Shown here piece by piece: positions 25,125-34,187 of a stretch of 64,000 nucleotides of DNA. Position numbers and translations under genes: made by a program. The notes beneath the pieces were generated by a model, which did not search any database, had not been told where the DNA came from, and worked only from the letters and a program-made list of their open reading frames with translations. The DNA lies in the NCBI RefSeq assembly GCF_014199595.1, contig NZ_JACHNX010000002.1:372001-436000 (forward strand), given 5' to 3'. Position 1 is the stretch's first letter, and each line of letters opens with the position of its first letter. The DNA is from Sphingomonas yabuuchiae (GTDB lineage: Bacteria > Pseudomonadota > Alphaproteobacteria > Sphingomonadales > Sphingomonadaceae).

Positions 25125-26549
25125 TTAGGGCCCGACATCCGCCGCGCCCGTCACCACCCGGAGTGCCTTGCCCGCCTTGAATCCCAGGGCCGCACCGACC
25201 CGGTCATCCCAGCCATAGGGATCGTTGCGCACGATCGGCTCGCCACCATCGTCGAACAGCACCGTCTGGTAGAGCAGCCGGACGGGGATCTGGCGCGGCA
25301 GCTTGACGAAGTTCTCCTCGCCCGTCTCGCGTGCCTTGTGCCACTCGTCCAGCACGCCCTCGTCCCTGGCGAGCATCTCGGCGAAGCCCAGCGCGTCGTC
25401 CACGCGGACGCAACCATGGCTCCGCTGGCGCTGGACCATGCCGAACAGCGCCTTGGCAGGCGTATCGTGCAGATAGATGGCATGGTCGTTCAGCATGTCG
25501 AACTTGACCAGCCCGAGCGAATTTTTCGGCCCCGGCTGCTGGACGATCCAGCCGTCTTTCCAGACCATGTTGTTGGCCTTCAGATAACCGGAGCCTTTCT
25601 TCGCAAGTTCCTTCTGCTGGATCGAGCGCGGCACGGTCCAGGTCGGGTTGGCGACGAGGCGATAGATGGGCGACCCCAGCTGTGGCGTCTCGGTATCCGG
25701 CTCGCCGACCACGACCTTGCGGCTGTCGACGATCTTGCCGTCCCGCCAATAGGTCAGGCGCGCGGCGGCGATGTTCACGTCGATCCGCGTGGCGGGTGGC
25801 GTCCGCTCCAGCCAGCGCAGCCGTTCCATCGCCACCGCGATGGCCCGCGCCCGGTCGGCGTTGGACATGTTAAGGATCGCCAGCGCCTCGCTGCCGATGA
25901 TGCCGTCGGGCTTCATGCCGTAATCGGCCTGCATCCGTCGCACCGCATCGACGGCGGTCGGGCCATAGCTGGTCCCCTGCGCAGCATCGGGCGCGAGATA
26001 GTCGAGGACGACCAGCTCGTGCATGATCACCGGCAGGCGCGGGTCGGTCGCCCCCGGCTTGATCGGCTCGCCGGTGCCCGCGATCTTGACGTCGGCGTCC
26101 TGGGGCTGCTGGCGCAGCTTCAGATAGGCGTCGGACAGTCGCTTGTAGTTGCCGTCCTGCGGCGCGAGGCTGTTGAGCCATTTGGTCAGGTCGCCGCTGC
26201 GCAGCGCCGCCGCCAGTCCGGCCTTCAGGTCGGGCGACGGGCGCGGCACGGTATAGACGTCGTAGAGCTTGATGGGATCGGTCGCACCCCGCGCCAGGGC
26301 CGTGGCGAAGCGGAGAGCCTGTTCGGTGGTCGTTGCCTCATCGCTGCCCGACACGTCGAACGTCATATGGTCCAGGCCATGCGTCGCCCGTCCATCGATC
26401 GCCTGACGCAGCTGTCCACGTGTGCGGTCGCTCCATTGGGCGGGACTGGCCTGCTCGTTCGTCGGAGACGTTGCATTCTGATCCGTCGCGACCTGACCGC
26501 CGCATGCCGACAGCAGCAGTCCCAGCGCCAATACCGATCCCGTCCGCAT
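25125..26549 (-). CDS. L,D-transpeptidase (YcbB/YkuD type), lipoprotein
   Basis: The 474-aa envelope enzyme makes 3-3 or related cross-links in peptidoglycan. The N-terminus has a lipobox (LLSACGG), so it is likely lipid-anchored. A peptidoglycan-binding-1 motif (YGPTAVDAVRRMQADYGMKPDG) precedes the YkuD catalytic domain with its signature HDTP...SHGCVRV, where Cys is the nucleophile. The ATG at 26549 follows GGGAG with a 10-base spacer; an in-frame ATG 39 bases upstream lacks one. Convergent with the amidotransferase gene. Confidence 0.92.
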   Translation of the reverse strand: MRTGSVLALGLLLSACGGQVATDQNATSPTNEQASPAQWSDRTRGQLRQAIDGRATHGLDHMTFDVSGSDEATTTEQALRFATALARGATDPIKLYDVYTVPRPSPDLKAGLAAALRSGDLTKWLNSLAPQDGNYKRLSDAYLKLRQQPQDADVKIAGTGEPIKPGATDPRLPVIMHELVVLDYLAPDAAQGTSYGPTAVDAVRRMQADYGMKPDGIIGSEALAILNMSNADRARAIAVAMERLRWLERTPPATRIDVNIAAARLTYWRDGKIVDSRKVVVGEPDTETPQLGSPIYRLVANPTWTVPRSIQQKELAKKGSGYLKANNMVWKDGWIVQQPGPKNSLGLVKFDMLNDHAIYLHDTPAKALFGMVQRQRSHGCVRVDDALGFAEMLARDEGVLDEWHKARETGEENFVKLPRQIPVRLLYQTVLFDDGGEPIVRNDPYGWDDRVGAALGFKAGKALRVVTGAADVGP

Positions 26550-26624
26550 ATCCGTTCGTCGCTCCCTCGTTATGGATCGTAAACGCACCGAAATGAAGTC
26601 GGCTCCCGCTTCGTTTGGAATGGC

Positions 26625-27515
26625 TTACCACGCCAGCATCAGCGAGATGGTGGCGTGCGGGACCACCGCCGCCGTCGTACCGCCCGGCGCGTCAAGTCGG
26701 CGCAGCCGGTCATCCCGGACCAGGGCGAGGATATCGGCCTGCAAGGTCGCGGCACTGCCGCCGAGCTTGATAGGATAGGCGATGGACAGCCCCCCACTGC
26801 CGTAAACGCGCGTGCCGCTACCCTCCGCATAGAAGCCGTTCCAGCCGACGCCGACCAGTACCGGCACGCTGAGCGACGGCCCTTCCTCGCGCCCCGAAAG
26901 CGTAAAGGACGGACTGATCCCGGCGATCGTATAGAGACCGCCCTCCCCCTGCGTCCGGCGGGTGATCGCCGCGCGCGGCTTCAATCGGCCGAGGCCTCGA
27001 TCCGCCGTATAGAGGATGCTCAGGCTCGCTTCATGCGTGGTCGAGGCGACCCCATTGGGGCTGGTCTTGATCGTATAGGTCGCGGCGGTCGTCAGCCCGT
27101 CCGCCGGACGCCAGGTCAGTCCGAGCAGATTGTTGCTCTCATACCAGGCGCGCGGAGCGGCGCGCTCGTCCGCTCGCGGCGCGTGAAGGCCGTTCGAGCT
27201 TTGCCCGATGACGAACAGGTCGCCGCTTCCGTCCCGTCCGCGCCGAAGCACCAAGGCACCGCCGAAGGCGACATGCACCGGCACCCGGTCGAGCGCGGCA
27301 TCGTCGTCATCCAGTGCACCCCGGGCATAATCCCCGTTGCGAATGTCGAGCGTCACGACCGGATGCCAATTCCTGCCCTCGTCCTTCACATCGATTTCGG
27401 AAAGCGTGGCATCCTCGGTATCGGCGAACGGGATGGATTGTCCCCGGGCAGGGCCTGCGACAGCGACGATGGCGAACAAGATAGCCGCCATCGCCGCACC
27501 ACGTCCGCGTTTCAC
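26625..27515 (-). CDS. hypothetical exported protein, probable beta-barrel
   Basis: The 296-aa protein starts with a signal peptide (AILFAIVAVAGPARGQ). The rest is rich in alternating polar/aromatic strands with many Gly residues and ends in ISLMLAW with a terminal aromatic residue, typical of outer membrane proteins. Its ATG overlaps the stop of the sugar dehydrogenase-like gene by four bases, so it closes the hexuronate operon that begins at manD. It might be a porin-like channel for the locus, but no family is recognised. Confidence 0.6.
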   Translation of the reverse strand: MKRGRGAAMAAILFAIVAVAGPARGQSIPFADTEDATLSEIDVKDEGRNWHPVVTLDIRNGDYARGALDDDDAALDRVPVHVAFGGALVLRRGRDGSGDLFVIGQSSNGLHAPRADERAAPRAWYESNNLLGLTWRPADGLTTAATYTIKTSPNGVASTTHEASLSILYTADRGLGRLKPRAAITRRTQGEGGLYTIAGISPSFTLSGREEGPSLSVPVLVGVGWNGFYAEGSGTRVYGSGGLSIAYPIKLGGSAATLQADILALVRDDRLRRLDAPGGTTAAVVPHATISLMLAW

Positions 27516-28783
27516 GAACTCCGACGGACCAGCCAGACCGTATCGCCCGCATCATCCAGCACGAAGATCGCACCGTCCTCGCGGGTCTGGATGCTGACCG
27601 GACGGCCATAGACCTCACCCTTCTTGGCATCGGCCACGAAGCCGGTCAGGAAGGGCTGCGGCGCGGCGGTCGGGCGTCCGCTCGCAAAGGGCACGGCCAG
27701 CACGTCATAGCCGCTGAAGCTGGACCGGTTCCACGAACCGTGCCGTGCGACATAGGCGGTTTGCCCCGCATTCCCTTTGTCGAACGCCACGCCGAGCGCG
27801 GCGGCATGGGCGCCGACTGCAACGTCGGGCATCAGCGTCGTCGCGAGCAGATCACGACGTTCATTGGCATGGCGGGGATCCTGCTTTCCGTAATAGCTAT
27901 ACGGCCAGCCATAAAAGCCGCCTTCCTTCACGCCGACCAGATAATCGGGCGAGATATCGTCGCCGATCTCATCCCGTTCATTGACTGCCGTCCACAACAC
28001 CCCGCCGGGTGCCCAGGCCATGCCGACAGGGTTGCGCAAGCCCGAGGCGTAAAGACGCTCGCGCCCGCTTGCCAGATCGACCGCGAGGATGGCGGCGCGG
28101 CGCTTTTCCTCGTCCATGCCGAACTCGCCGACATTCGAAGCCGAACCGACCGAGACATAGAGCGTCCGACCATCCGGGCTGAGCAGCAGGTTGCGCGTCC
28201 AGTGGTTGTTATAACCCCCGGCGGGCAGTGCAATCAGCGGCTTGGGTGCGGCGGTGATCGTCGTCTGGCCGGGCTGGTAGGGGAAGCTCACCACGCCGTC
28301 GGTGTTCGCGACATAAAGCCGCCCGCCGACATATTGCATTCCGAACGGCTGGTTCAGCCCTTCGCGCAACACGAAGCGTTGCTCCGCCACGCCGTCCCGG
28401 TCTGCATCGCGGAGCAGCGTCAGGCGATTGGCGCTGAAGCCGGTGGTCTTGGACAGCGCCTGCCCGCGCTGAACCTCGGGATCGGCGTCGAGCTTGGGCT
28501 TGGTCCGCGCCTCCGCGACGATCACATCGCCATTGGGCAGCAACAGTGCCTGACGTGGGTAATCGAGCCCGCCTGCGAACTTCACCACCTCATAGCCACG
28601 TGGTGCGACGGGCTTGCGCCCTTCCGGCCAGCCAATGGTCTTGGGATGGTTGACCACCGACTCCGTTGCATAGGGCTCGGGCTGGGGCGGCAGTCCGACA
28701 ACTTGCGACGCCGACTGGGCAGAGGCCCCGCCTGCGACCATCGTCGAAGCGAGAAGAAGATGGGCGAAGGCGATCCTGTTCAT
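27512..28783 (-). CDS. sorbosone dehydrogenase-like PQQ/beta-propeller sugar oxidoreductase
   Basis: The 423-aa periplasmic protein has a signal peptide ending GGASAQ. Its sequence follows the soluble glucose/sorbosone dehydrogenase beta-propeller pattern: GLDYPRQALLLPNGDVIVAEAR, LNQPFGMQYVGGRLYVANTDG, GLRNPVGMAWAPGGVLWTAVNERDEIGDD, and GFYGWPYSYYG. These enzymes oxidise aldoses or sugar aldehydes, usually with PQQ. The start MNRIAF (28783) gives a proper leader. The gene lies downstream of the MFS transporter with a 76-bp gap and overlaps the next gene by 4 bp, so it probably belongs to the hexuronate operon. Confidence 0.85.
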   Translation of the reverse strand: MNRIAFAHLLLASTMVAGGASAQSASQVVGLPPQPEPYATESVVNHPKTIGWPEGRKPVAPRGYEVVKFAGGLDYPRQALLLPNGDVIVAEARTKPKLDADPEVQRGQALSKTTGFSANRLTLLRDADRDGVAEQRFVLREGLNQPFGMQYVGGRLYVANTDGVVSFPYQPGQTTITAAPKPLIALPAGGYNNHWTRNLLLSPDGRTLYVSVGSASNVGEFGMDEEKRRAAILAVDLASGRERLYASGLRNPVGMAWAPGGVLWTAVNERDEIGDDISPDYLVGVKEGGFYGWPYSYYGKQDPRHANERRDLLATTLMPDVAVGAHAAALGVAFDKGNAGQTAYVARHGSWNRSSFSGYDVLAVPFASGRPTAAPQPFLTGFVADAKKGEVYGRPVSIQTREDGAIFVLDDAGDTVWLVRRSS

Positions 28784-28859
28784 ATTGGCTCCCGGCTGTG
28801 TGAGCGAGAAACCACCCGATCCGGCCATATATCCGGCGCTGCGATCAGGACATGAAATG

Positions 28860-30179
28860 TTACATGGAGCAGATCCTTACGTCCCGATAGCGCGGATTGA
28901 GGATATGGAAGATCAGCAGCGCGACCAGATAGGCGACGCCGCATGCGAGGAAGAAGGGTTGATAGCTCCCCACCCGGTCGAGCAACGCGCCCAGCGCCTT
29001 GGACGCGATGAACCCGCCGGTCGCCCCGGCAAAGCCGCCCAGACCGATCAGCGTTCCTTGCGCATAACGCGGGAACTGGTCGCCGGGCAGCGCGAAGAGG
29101 TTGGTCGAAAAGCCCTGATGCGCGGCACAGGCGAGGCCGATCATCGCCACCGCGATCCAGATGCTGCTCGCCTGCGCGGCAAACATCACGGGCAGCGCGA
29201 ACAGCGCACAGGCGAACATCGCCTGTTTGCGCGCCCGGCCCGTCTCGACGCCGCGCTTGAGAAGCCGTGATGAATACCAGCCGCCGACGATCGCCCCGAC
29301 ATCGGCCATGATATAGATGGCGACCAGCGGCGGCCCAAAATTCTTCAGGTCATAACCATAGCGGCTGTGGAAGAAGTCCGGCAGCCAGAACAGGAAGGTC
29401 CACCAGACCGGATCGATCAGGAAGCGCCCGGTCATATAGGACCAGGACTCGCGGTGGCGCAGCACGGTCAGGAAGCCCGCACGGCCTGTCGTCTCGACCG
29501 GCTCGGCCTCGATCCAGGCGCGTTCCTCGGGCGTGATACGCGGATGGCTGTGCGGCGGGTGATAGAGCCGCCACCAGGCGGTCAGCCAGACGAGGTTGAA
29601 CAGTCCGGTGATGACGAACGCCCAGCGCCAGTCGAGCACCAGATCGGCGATCAGGAAGCCGACCAGCAACGGCGTCACCACCGCACCGACATTGGCCCCG
29701 GCATTGAAGATGCCGATCGCCATCGCCCGTTCCTTCTTGGGGAACCATTGCGAGGCGGCCGCCAGTGCCGAGGGGAAAGTCCCCGCCTCCCCCAGCGCCA
29801 GCGGAATGCGGGCGAGCGCGAAGCCGGTGGTCGAAGTGACGAGCGTCTGCGCAAAATGGCCGACCGTCCATGCGCCCATCGCCAGCAGATAGCCTGTGCG
29901 GGGCCCGATCCGGTCGATCAGCCAACCGAAGAGCAGGAAACCCAGGCCATAAGCCACCTGGAAATAGCCGGTGATGTCGCCGTAACCGCTATTGGTCCAG
30001 CCATAAAGCGCGGTCAGCTGCGGCTTGAGCACGCCCAGCACCAGCCGGTCGATATAACTCAGCACGACGGCGGCGAAGAGCAGGCCGCAAATGACCCAGC
30101 GCACGCGCCCGCGCGGCGGCGGTACGGTCTGGGCGACGGTATCAGGCGCGGCGACGGCGGCCTGGGTCAAGTCGCTCAT
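28860..30179 (-). CDS. MFS transporter, hexuronate (ExuT/ACS) type
   Basis: The 439-aa inner-membrane transporter has 12 predicted helices. The motif GWLIDRIGPRTGY after helix 2, GEAGTFPSALAAASQWFPKKERA in helix 4-5 and the central cytosolic loop are typical of the anion:cation symporter family that includes ExuT for glucuronate/galacturonate. The gene starts two bases before the manD stop region (1-bp gap), so it is co-transcribed with mannonate dehydratase. It probably imports glucuronate or aldobiouronate released by GH67. Confidence 0.87.
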   Translation of the reverse strand: MSDLTQAAVAAPDTVAQTVPPPRGRVRWVICGLLFAAVVLSYIDRLVLGVLKPQLTALYGWTNSGYGDITGYFQVAYGLGFLLFGWLIDRIGPRTGYLLAMGAWTVGHFAQTLVTSTTGFALARIPLALGEAGTFPSALAAASQWFPKKERAMAIGIFNAGANVGAVVTPLLVGFLIADLVLDWRWAFVITGLFNLVWLTAWWRLYHPPHSHPRITPEERAWIEAEPVETTGRAGFLTVLRHRESWSYMTGRFLIDPVWWTFLFWLPDFFHSRYGYDLKNFGPPLVAIYIMADVGAIVGGWYSSRLLKRGVETGRARKQAMFACALFALPVMFAAQASSIWIAVAMIGLACAAHQGFSTNLFALPGDQFPRYAQGTLIGLGGFAGATGGFIASKALGALLDRVGSYQPFFLACGVAYLVALLIFHILNPRYRDVRICSM

Positions 30180-30180
30180 C

Positions 30181-31392
30181 TCACCAGCTCCACAAGGTCC
30201 CGTCCTCCAGACGGTTCACCGGCAGATAGGCCCGCTTGTACGGATAGGTTTCCGCCAGCGCCTCGTCGATCTCGACACCCAGGCCGGGTGCGTCGCCGGG
30301 GTGCATCATGCCGTCCTCGAAGCGATAATGATGCGGGAAGACGGCGTCCGTCTCGTCGGTATGCGGCATATGTTCCTGAATGCCGAAATTGGGGATCGAC
30401 AGCCCGAAATGCAGCGCCGCGGCCATGGTGACAGGCGACAGGTCAGTCGCGCCGTGACAGCCGGTTCGCACCTGATAGAGGTCCGCCAGCGAGGCGATCT
30501 GCCGCAAATGAGTCAGGCCGCCCGCATGGACGACGGTGGCGCGGATATAGTCGATCAGCCGGTTCTCGATCAGATGCTTGGCATCCCAGATCGAGTTGAA
30601 GATCTCGCCCACCGCCAACGGCGTCGTCGTATGCTGGCGGATCAGGCGGAACGCCTCCTGATCCTCGGCGGGGGTCGCATCCTCGATCCAGAAGGGGCGA
30701 TAGGGCTCCAGATCCTTGCCCAGCCGCGCCGCCTCGATCGGGGTCAGCCGGTGGTGAACGTCATGGAGCAGGTGCACGTCCCAGCCCAACGCCTCGCGCG
30801 CGGCGGCGAAGAGTTCGGGCACCACGCGTAAATATTTCTCGGTCGACCAGACGCTTTCGCTAGGCAGGTCCGCATCGGCAGGCTCATAGCGCTGCCCCGC
30901 CTTGGCGACGCCGTAAGTGGAGGCGAGGCCCGGCACACCACATTGCAGGCGGATCGCACGATACCCCTCGTCGCGGTGGCGGATGGCCGTGGCGATGGTG
31001 TCCTCAATCGACGTACCGTTGGCGTGGCAATAGACCATGCAGCCTTCACGCGCCGCGCCGCCCAGCAGCTGATAGACGGGCAGCCCAGCGACCTTGCCCT
31101 TGATATCCCACAATGCCATGTCGACCGCCGCGATCGCGGTCATCGTCACCGGCCCACGCCGCCAATAGGCGCCCTTGTAGAGATACTGCCAGATATCCTC
31201 GATCCGGTGCGCCTCCCGCCCGATCAGGCAGGGGATGACATGGTCCTGCAAATAGCTGGCGACCGCCATCTCGCGCCCGTTGAGCGTCGCATCGCCCAGG
31301 CCGGTGGTGCCGTCGTCGCACTGGATCTTCAGCGTGACGAAATTGCGCCCCGGCGACGTGACGATCAGGCGGGCGGAAACGATCTTGGGCAT
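30181..31392 (-). CDS. manD: D-mannonate dehydratase (enolase superfamily)
   Basis: The 403-aa protein is very close to the characterised Novosphingobium ManD in length and motifs. The N-terminal capping domain contains [19 protein letters not shown] and YWRRGPVTM; the barrel contains [24 protein letters not shown] and AVGEIFN, carrying the Asp/Glu/Glu magnesium ligands; and the end matches [15 protein letters not shown]. It dehydrates mannonate to 2-keto-3-deoxygluconate in glucuronate catabolism. The start MPKIVSA at 31392 is chosen by this similarity. First gene of the minus-strand operon, divergent from GH67. Confidence 0.93.
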   Translation of the reverse strand: MPKIVSARLIVTSPGRNFVTLKIQCDDGTTGLGDATLNGREMAVASYLQDHVIPCLIGREAHRIEDIWQYLYKGAYWRRGPVTMTAIAAVDMALWDIKGKVAGLPVYQLLGGAAREGCMVYCHANGTSIEDTIATAIRHRDEGYRAIRLQCGVPGLASTYGVAKAGQRYEPADADLPSESVWSTEKYLRVVPELFAAAREALGWDVHLLHDVHHRLTPIEAARLGKDLEPYRPFWIEDATPAEDQEAFRLIRQHTTTPLAVGEIFNSIWDAKHLIENRLIDYIRATVVHAGGLTHLRQIASLADLYQVRTGCHGATDLSPVTMAAALHFGLSIPNFGIQEHMPHTDETDAVFPHHYRFEDGMMHPGDAPGLGVEIDEALAETYPYKRAYLPVNRLEDGTLWSW

Positions 31393-31540
31393 GGGTACGT
31401 CCTTCAGGCGAACAGGAGCGCGACGAAGGGACGGCCGCACGAAGCGGCATGGCCGGTCATGGGGCGGGTCATGGGTTGCCACCGGGTCATTCAGGCCCCT
31501 CCTGTCAGGCAGCCGGTCCAACCCGACTTGCCAATTGGTC

Positions 31541-31554
31541 TGATAGCGGTAACG
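31541..31554. promoter_or_regulatory. degenerate palindrome TGATAGCGGTAACG in the manD/GH67 divergent promoter
   Basis: This site resembles the perfect GATAGCGCTATC palindrome upstream of the downstream TonB receptor. It directly follows AATTGGTC (31533-31540), reminiscent of GntR-type uronate operators. Both point to shared control of the uronate genes; no regulator gene is adjacent. Confidence 0.35.
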
Positions 31555-31604
31555 TGCGGGCCAAGCGTCGGCTTGTCAATCGCCGACACATTGGGAGAGT
31601 ATGG

Positions 31605-33698
31605 ATGAAACGGATTCGCGCATGGACCACCGCGCTGTCCCTGTCTTTGGCCGCATTGCCATTTCCGGCGGCAGCGGAGGATGGCTATGCGTTGTGGCTG
31701 CGCAGTGTCGCACCATCGGTCGGACAGGTGAATGTCAGGGTGTCAGGGGCGTCGCCGACGCTGGATCTGGCAGGCGCAGAACTGCGCCGCGCGCTGCCCG
31801 CTGGTACGCCGCCCGTGTTGGTGGCGACCGCATCGGACCCCGCCCTTCGCCCATTGCGCCTGCCGTTCGAGGGACTGGGCGAGGAAGGGTATCTGGTCCG
31901 CGCGGTCACGCTGGGTGGCCAGAAGGTTGTTCTGGTTGCAGGTAACAGCGATCGCGGTGCGCTCTATGGTGCTTTCGCGCTGATCCGCCATCTCGCGACC
32001 GGCGGTACGGCGGATGGCGTCGCGCTCCGCTCGGCGCCCAAGGTCAAGCTGCGCGTGCTCAACCATTGGGACAATCTCGATGAGTCGGTCGAGCGCGGCT
32101 ATGCGGGCCAGTCGCTCTGGGACTGGTGGACGCTGCCCGACTTCCGCGATCCCCGCTATACCGATTATGCCCGCGCCAACGCCTCGATCGGGATCAACGG
32201 CACCGTCCTGAACAACGTCAATGCCAAGGCCGACAGCCTGACCGCGCCCTATATCGCCAAGGCGGCGGCGCTGGCGGATGTGCTCCGGCCCTGGGGCATC
32301 AAGGTCTATCTGTCGGTCCGCTTCTCCGCACCGATCGAGCTGGGCGGGCTGAAGACCGCCGATCCGCGCGATCCGGCGGTGGCGGCGTGGTGGAAGGCGA
32401 AGGCCGACGAAATCTATCGCACCATCCCCGATTTCGGCGGCTTCCTGGTCAAGGCCAATAGCGAGGGCCAGCCCGGCCCGCGCGACTATGGCGCATCCCA
32501 TGCCGATGGCGCCAACATGCTGGCCGCGGCGGTGAAACCCCATGGCGGCATCGTGATGTGGCGCGCCTTTGTTTATGCCGAAACCGATCCCGAGGATCGC
32601 GCGAAACAGGCCTATACCGAGTTCAAGCCACTCGACGGCAAGTTCGCCGACAATGTGTTGGTGCAGGTGAAGAACGGCGCGATCGACTTCCAGCCGCGCG
32701 AACCCTTTCACCCGCTGTTCGGCGCTATGCCGCGCACGCCCCTGATGATCGAGTTCCAGATCACCAAGGAATATCTGGGGTTTGCGACCCACCTCGCCTA
32801 TCTTGGTCCGCTGTTCACCGAGGTGCTGGACGCCAAGACCGGACAGAAGCCGGGCGAGGCGGTAGCGGATGTGGTCGACGGCCAAGCCGAGCATCACAAA
32901 CTCTCCGGCATGGCGGGCGTCGCCAATATCGGGCGCGATCGCGACTGGAGCGGATCGACCTTCAACCAGGCGAACTGGTACGCCTTTGGCCGTCTGGCCT
33001 GGGACCCCGATCTCTCGGCGGAGGATATCGCGCGCGCCTGGGCCGCGCAGACCTTCGGCACCGACCGGCAGGTCGTCGATACCGTCACTGCCATGATGAT
33101 GGGAAGCCGGGAGGCCGTGGTCGACTATACCGGCGCGCTGGGCCTCGCGCACCTGATGGCGACGGGTCATCATTATGGCCCGGGGCCATGGGTGTCCGAA
33201 CTGGCGCGCCCCGAATGGAACCCGACCTATTATCATCGCGCCGATGCGAACGGCATCGGCTTCGATCGCACCGCCCCGGGCAGCAACGCGGTCGGCCAAT
33301 ATGCGGGGCCGGTCGCCAAGGCCTTTGCCAAGCCGGAGACGACGCCGGAGTCGATGCTGCTCTGGTTCCATCATCTGCCCTGGGACCGGCGGATGGCGAG
33401 CGGTCGTACGCTCTGGGAGGATCTGGTCGCCCATTATGATCGCGGTGTCGCCTATGTCGCGCAGATGCAAGGGCAGTGGGACGGCCTGCGCCCGAAGATC
33501 GATGCCGAGCGGTGGCAGAAAACGGCGACCTATCTGGCCGTTCAGGAACGCGAGGCCCGCTGGTGGCGCGATGCGAGCCTGGCCTATTGGATGTCGGTCA
33601 ATCACCGCCCTCTGCCCGCCGGGGTACGCGCGCCGGAACATGATCTGGCCTGGTACAAGGCGCAGCGCTTTCCCTATGCCCCCGGCCATACCCTGTAA
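31605..33698 (+). CDS. alpha-glucuronidase, GH67
   Basis: The 697-aa glycoside hydrolase removes (4-O-methyl)glucuronic acid from xylan-derived aldouronic acids. A signal peptide (residues 1-24, ending PAAAE) indicates periplasmic location. Catalytic residues can be matched to the Cellvibrio enzyme: general acid E287 in ANSEGQPGP, D361 in NGAIDFQPREP and E389 in FQITKEYLG. Spacings between them are near-identical to that enzyme. The ATG at 31605 is the second of two nearby ATGs and is the one in frame with the leader. Divergent from manD, whose operon consumes its product. Confidence 0.93.
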   Translation: MKRIRAWTTALSLSLAALPFPAAAEDGYALWLRSVAPSVGQVNVRVSGASPTLDLAGAELRRALPAGTPPVLVATASDPALRPLRLPFEGLGEEGYLVRAVTLGGQKVVLVAGNSDRGALYGAFALIRHLATGGTADGVALRSAPKVKLRVLNHWDNLDESVERGYAGQSLWDWWTLPDFRDPRYTDYARANASIGINGTVLNNVNAKADSLTAPYIAKAAALADVLRPWGIKVYLSVRFSAPIELGGLKTADPRDPAVAAWWKAKADEIYRTIPDFGGFLVKANSEGQPGPRDYGASHADGANMLAAAVKPHGGIVMWRAFVYAETDPEDRAKQAYTEFKPLDGKFADNVLVQVKNGAIDFQPREPFHPLFGAMPRTPLMIEFQITKEYLGFATHLAYLGPLFTEVLDAKTGQKPGEAVADVVDGQAEHHKLSGMAGVANIGRDRDWSGSTFNQANWYAFGRLAWDPDLSAEDIARAWAAQTFGTDRQVVDTVTAMMMGSREAVVDYTGALGLAHLMATGHHYGPGPWVSELARPEWNPTYYHRADANGIGFDRTAPGSNAVGQYAGPVAKAFAKPETTPESMLLWFHHLPWDRRMASGRTLWEDLVAHYDRGVAYVAQMQGQWDGLRPKIDAERWQKTATYLAVQEREARWWRDASLAYWMSVNHRPLPAGVRAPEHDLAWYKAQRFPYAPGHTL

Positions 33699-33708
33699 GA
33701 GGAGCTAC

Positions 33709-33734
33709 GGTCGCGGTCCGTCAGGGCCGCGACC
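33709..33734 (+). terminator. hairpin after the GH67 gene
   Basis: GGTCGCGG (33709-33716) and CCGCGACC (33727-33734) form a perfect 8-bp stem, extended by T-G and CC/GG pairs in the loop. It lies 10 bp after the GH67 stop. No T-run follows, only a C-rich tract. Confidence 0.5.
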
Positions 33735-34187
33735 CCCTACCCTCCACATCGGCAAAACCAGAGTACAGCAATTTGGTCGGTCCGATATGGCTATACTTGC
33801 ACAACTATAAATCGATTGCAGTTTAGCCCATCCGCTATCAGTCTTCGCCTGAAGAAAACCAACTGTCTCAACATGAAACGGCTATGCTGTGGCAGAACAG
33901 CCATAGTTCGTCACGAACACGCTGCGGCCTAACCAATTTGCATTGACTTGTGGACCAATAGCGCAGAACGATAGCGCTATCAGCACACGCCGCATCAGAC
34001 GGTCGGAGGGGATAGCATGGTTAACGGCATCATCATGGCCGAAGCATTGGCAGACCGCGTGGAGCTGCGCCCCGGCCACCATCACGCTCCATCGGCAGCC
34101 TGATCCATCGCCCCTAATCCACCGATACACCCAAAATGATTCCGCATGTCGCAACGAACGACAGCGGGCCGCAAGAGAGGACCTGAC
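33735..34187. other. long promoter/regulatory region of the TonB receptor
   Basis: About 450 bp without a gene. It contains TTGGTCGGTCCGATA from 33773, ACCAAT at 33932-33937 and 33954-33959, a -35-like TTGACT at 33943-33948, and the palindrome GATAGCGCTATC at 33970-33981. A+T content is higher than in the flanking genes, in keeping with a regulated promoter region. Confidence 0.45.
33970..33981. promoter_or_regulatory. LacI/XylR-type operator palindrome GATAGCGCTATC
   Basis: This perfect 12-bp palindrome is centred on GCGC and located 22 bp after a TTGACT -35 candidate, where bound repressor would block transcription. Palindromes of this form (TnnTAGCGCTAnnA) are used by LacI-family sugar repressors such as Caulobacter XylR. 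It would control the TonB receptor gene. Confidence 0.5.

Noticed and set aside
31743..33689. 648-codon minus-strand open frame
   Set aside because: Antisense to the GH67 gene, whose catalytic residues are intact; codon shadow typical of high GC.
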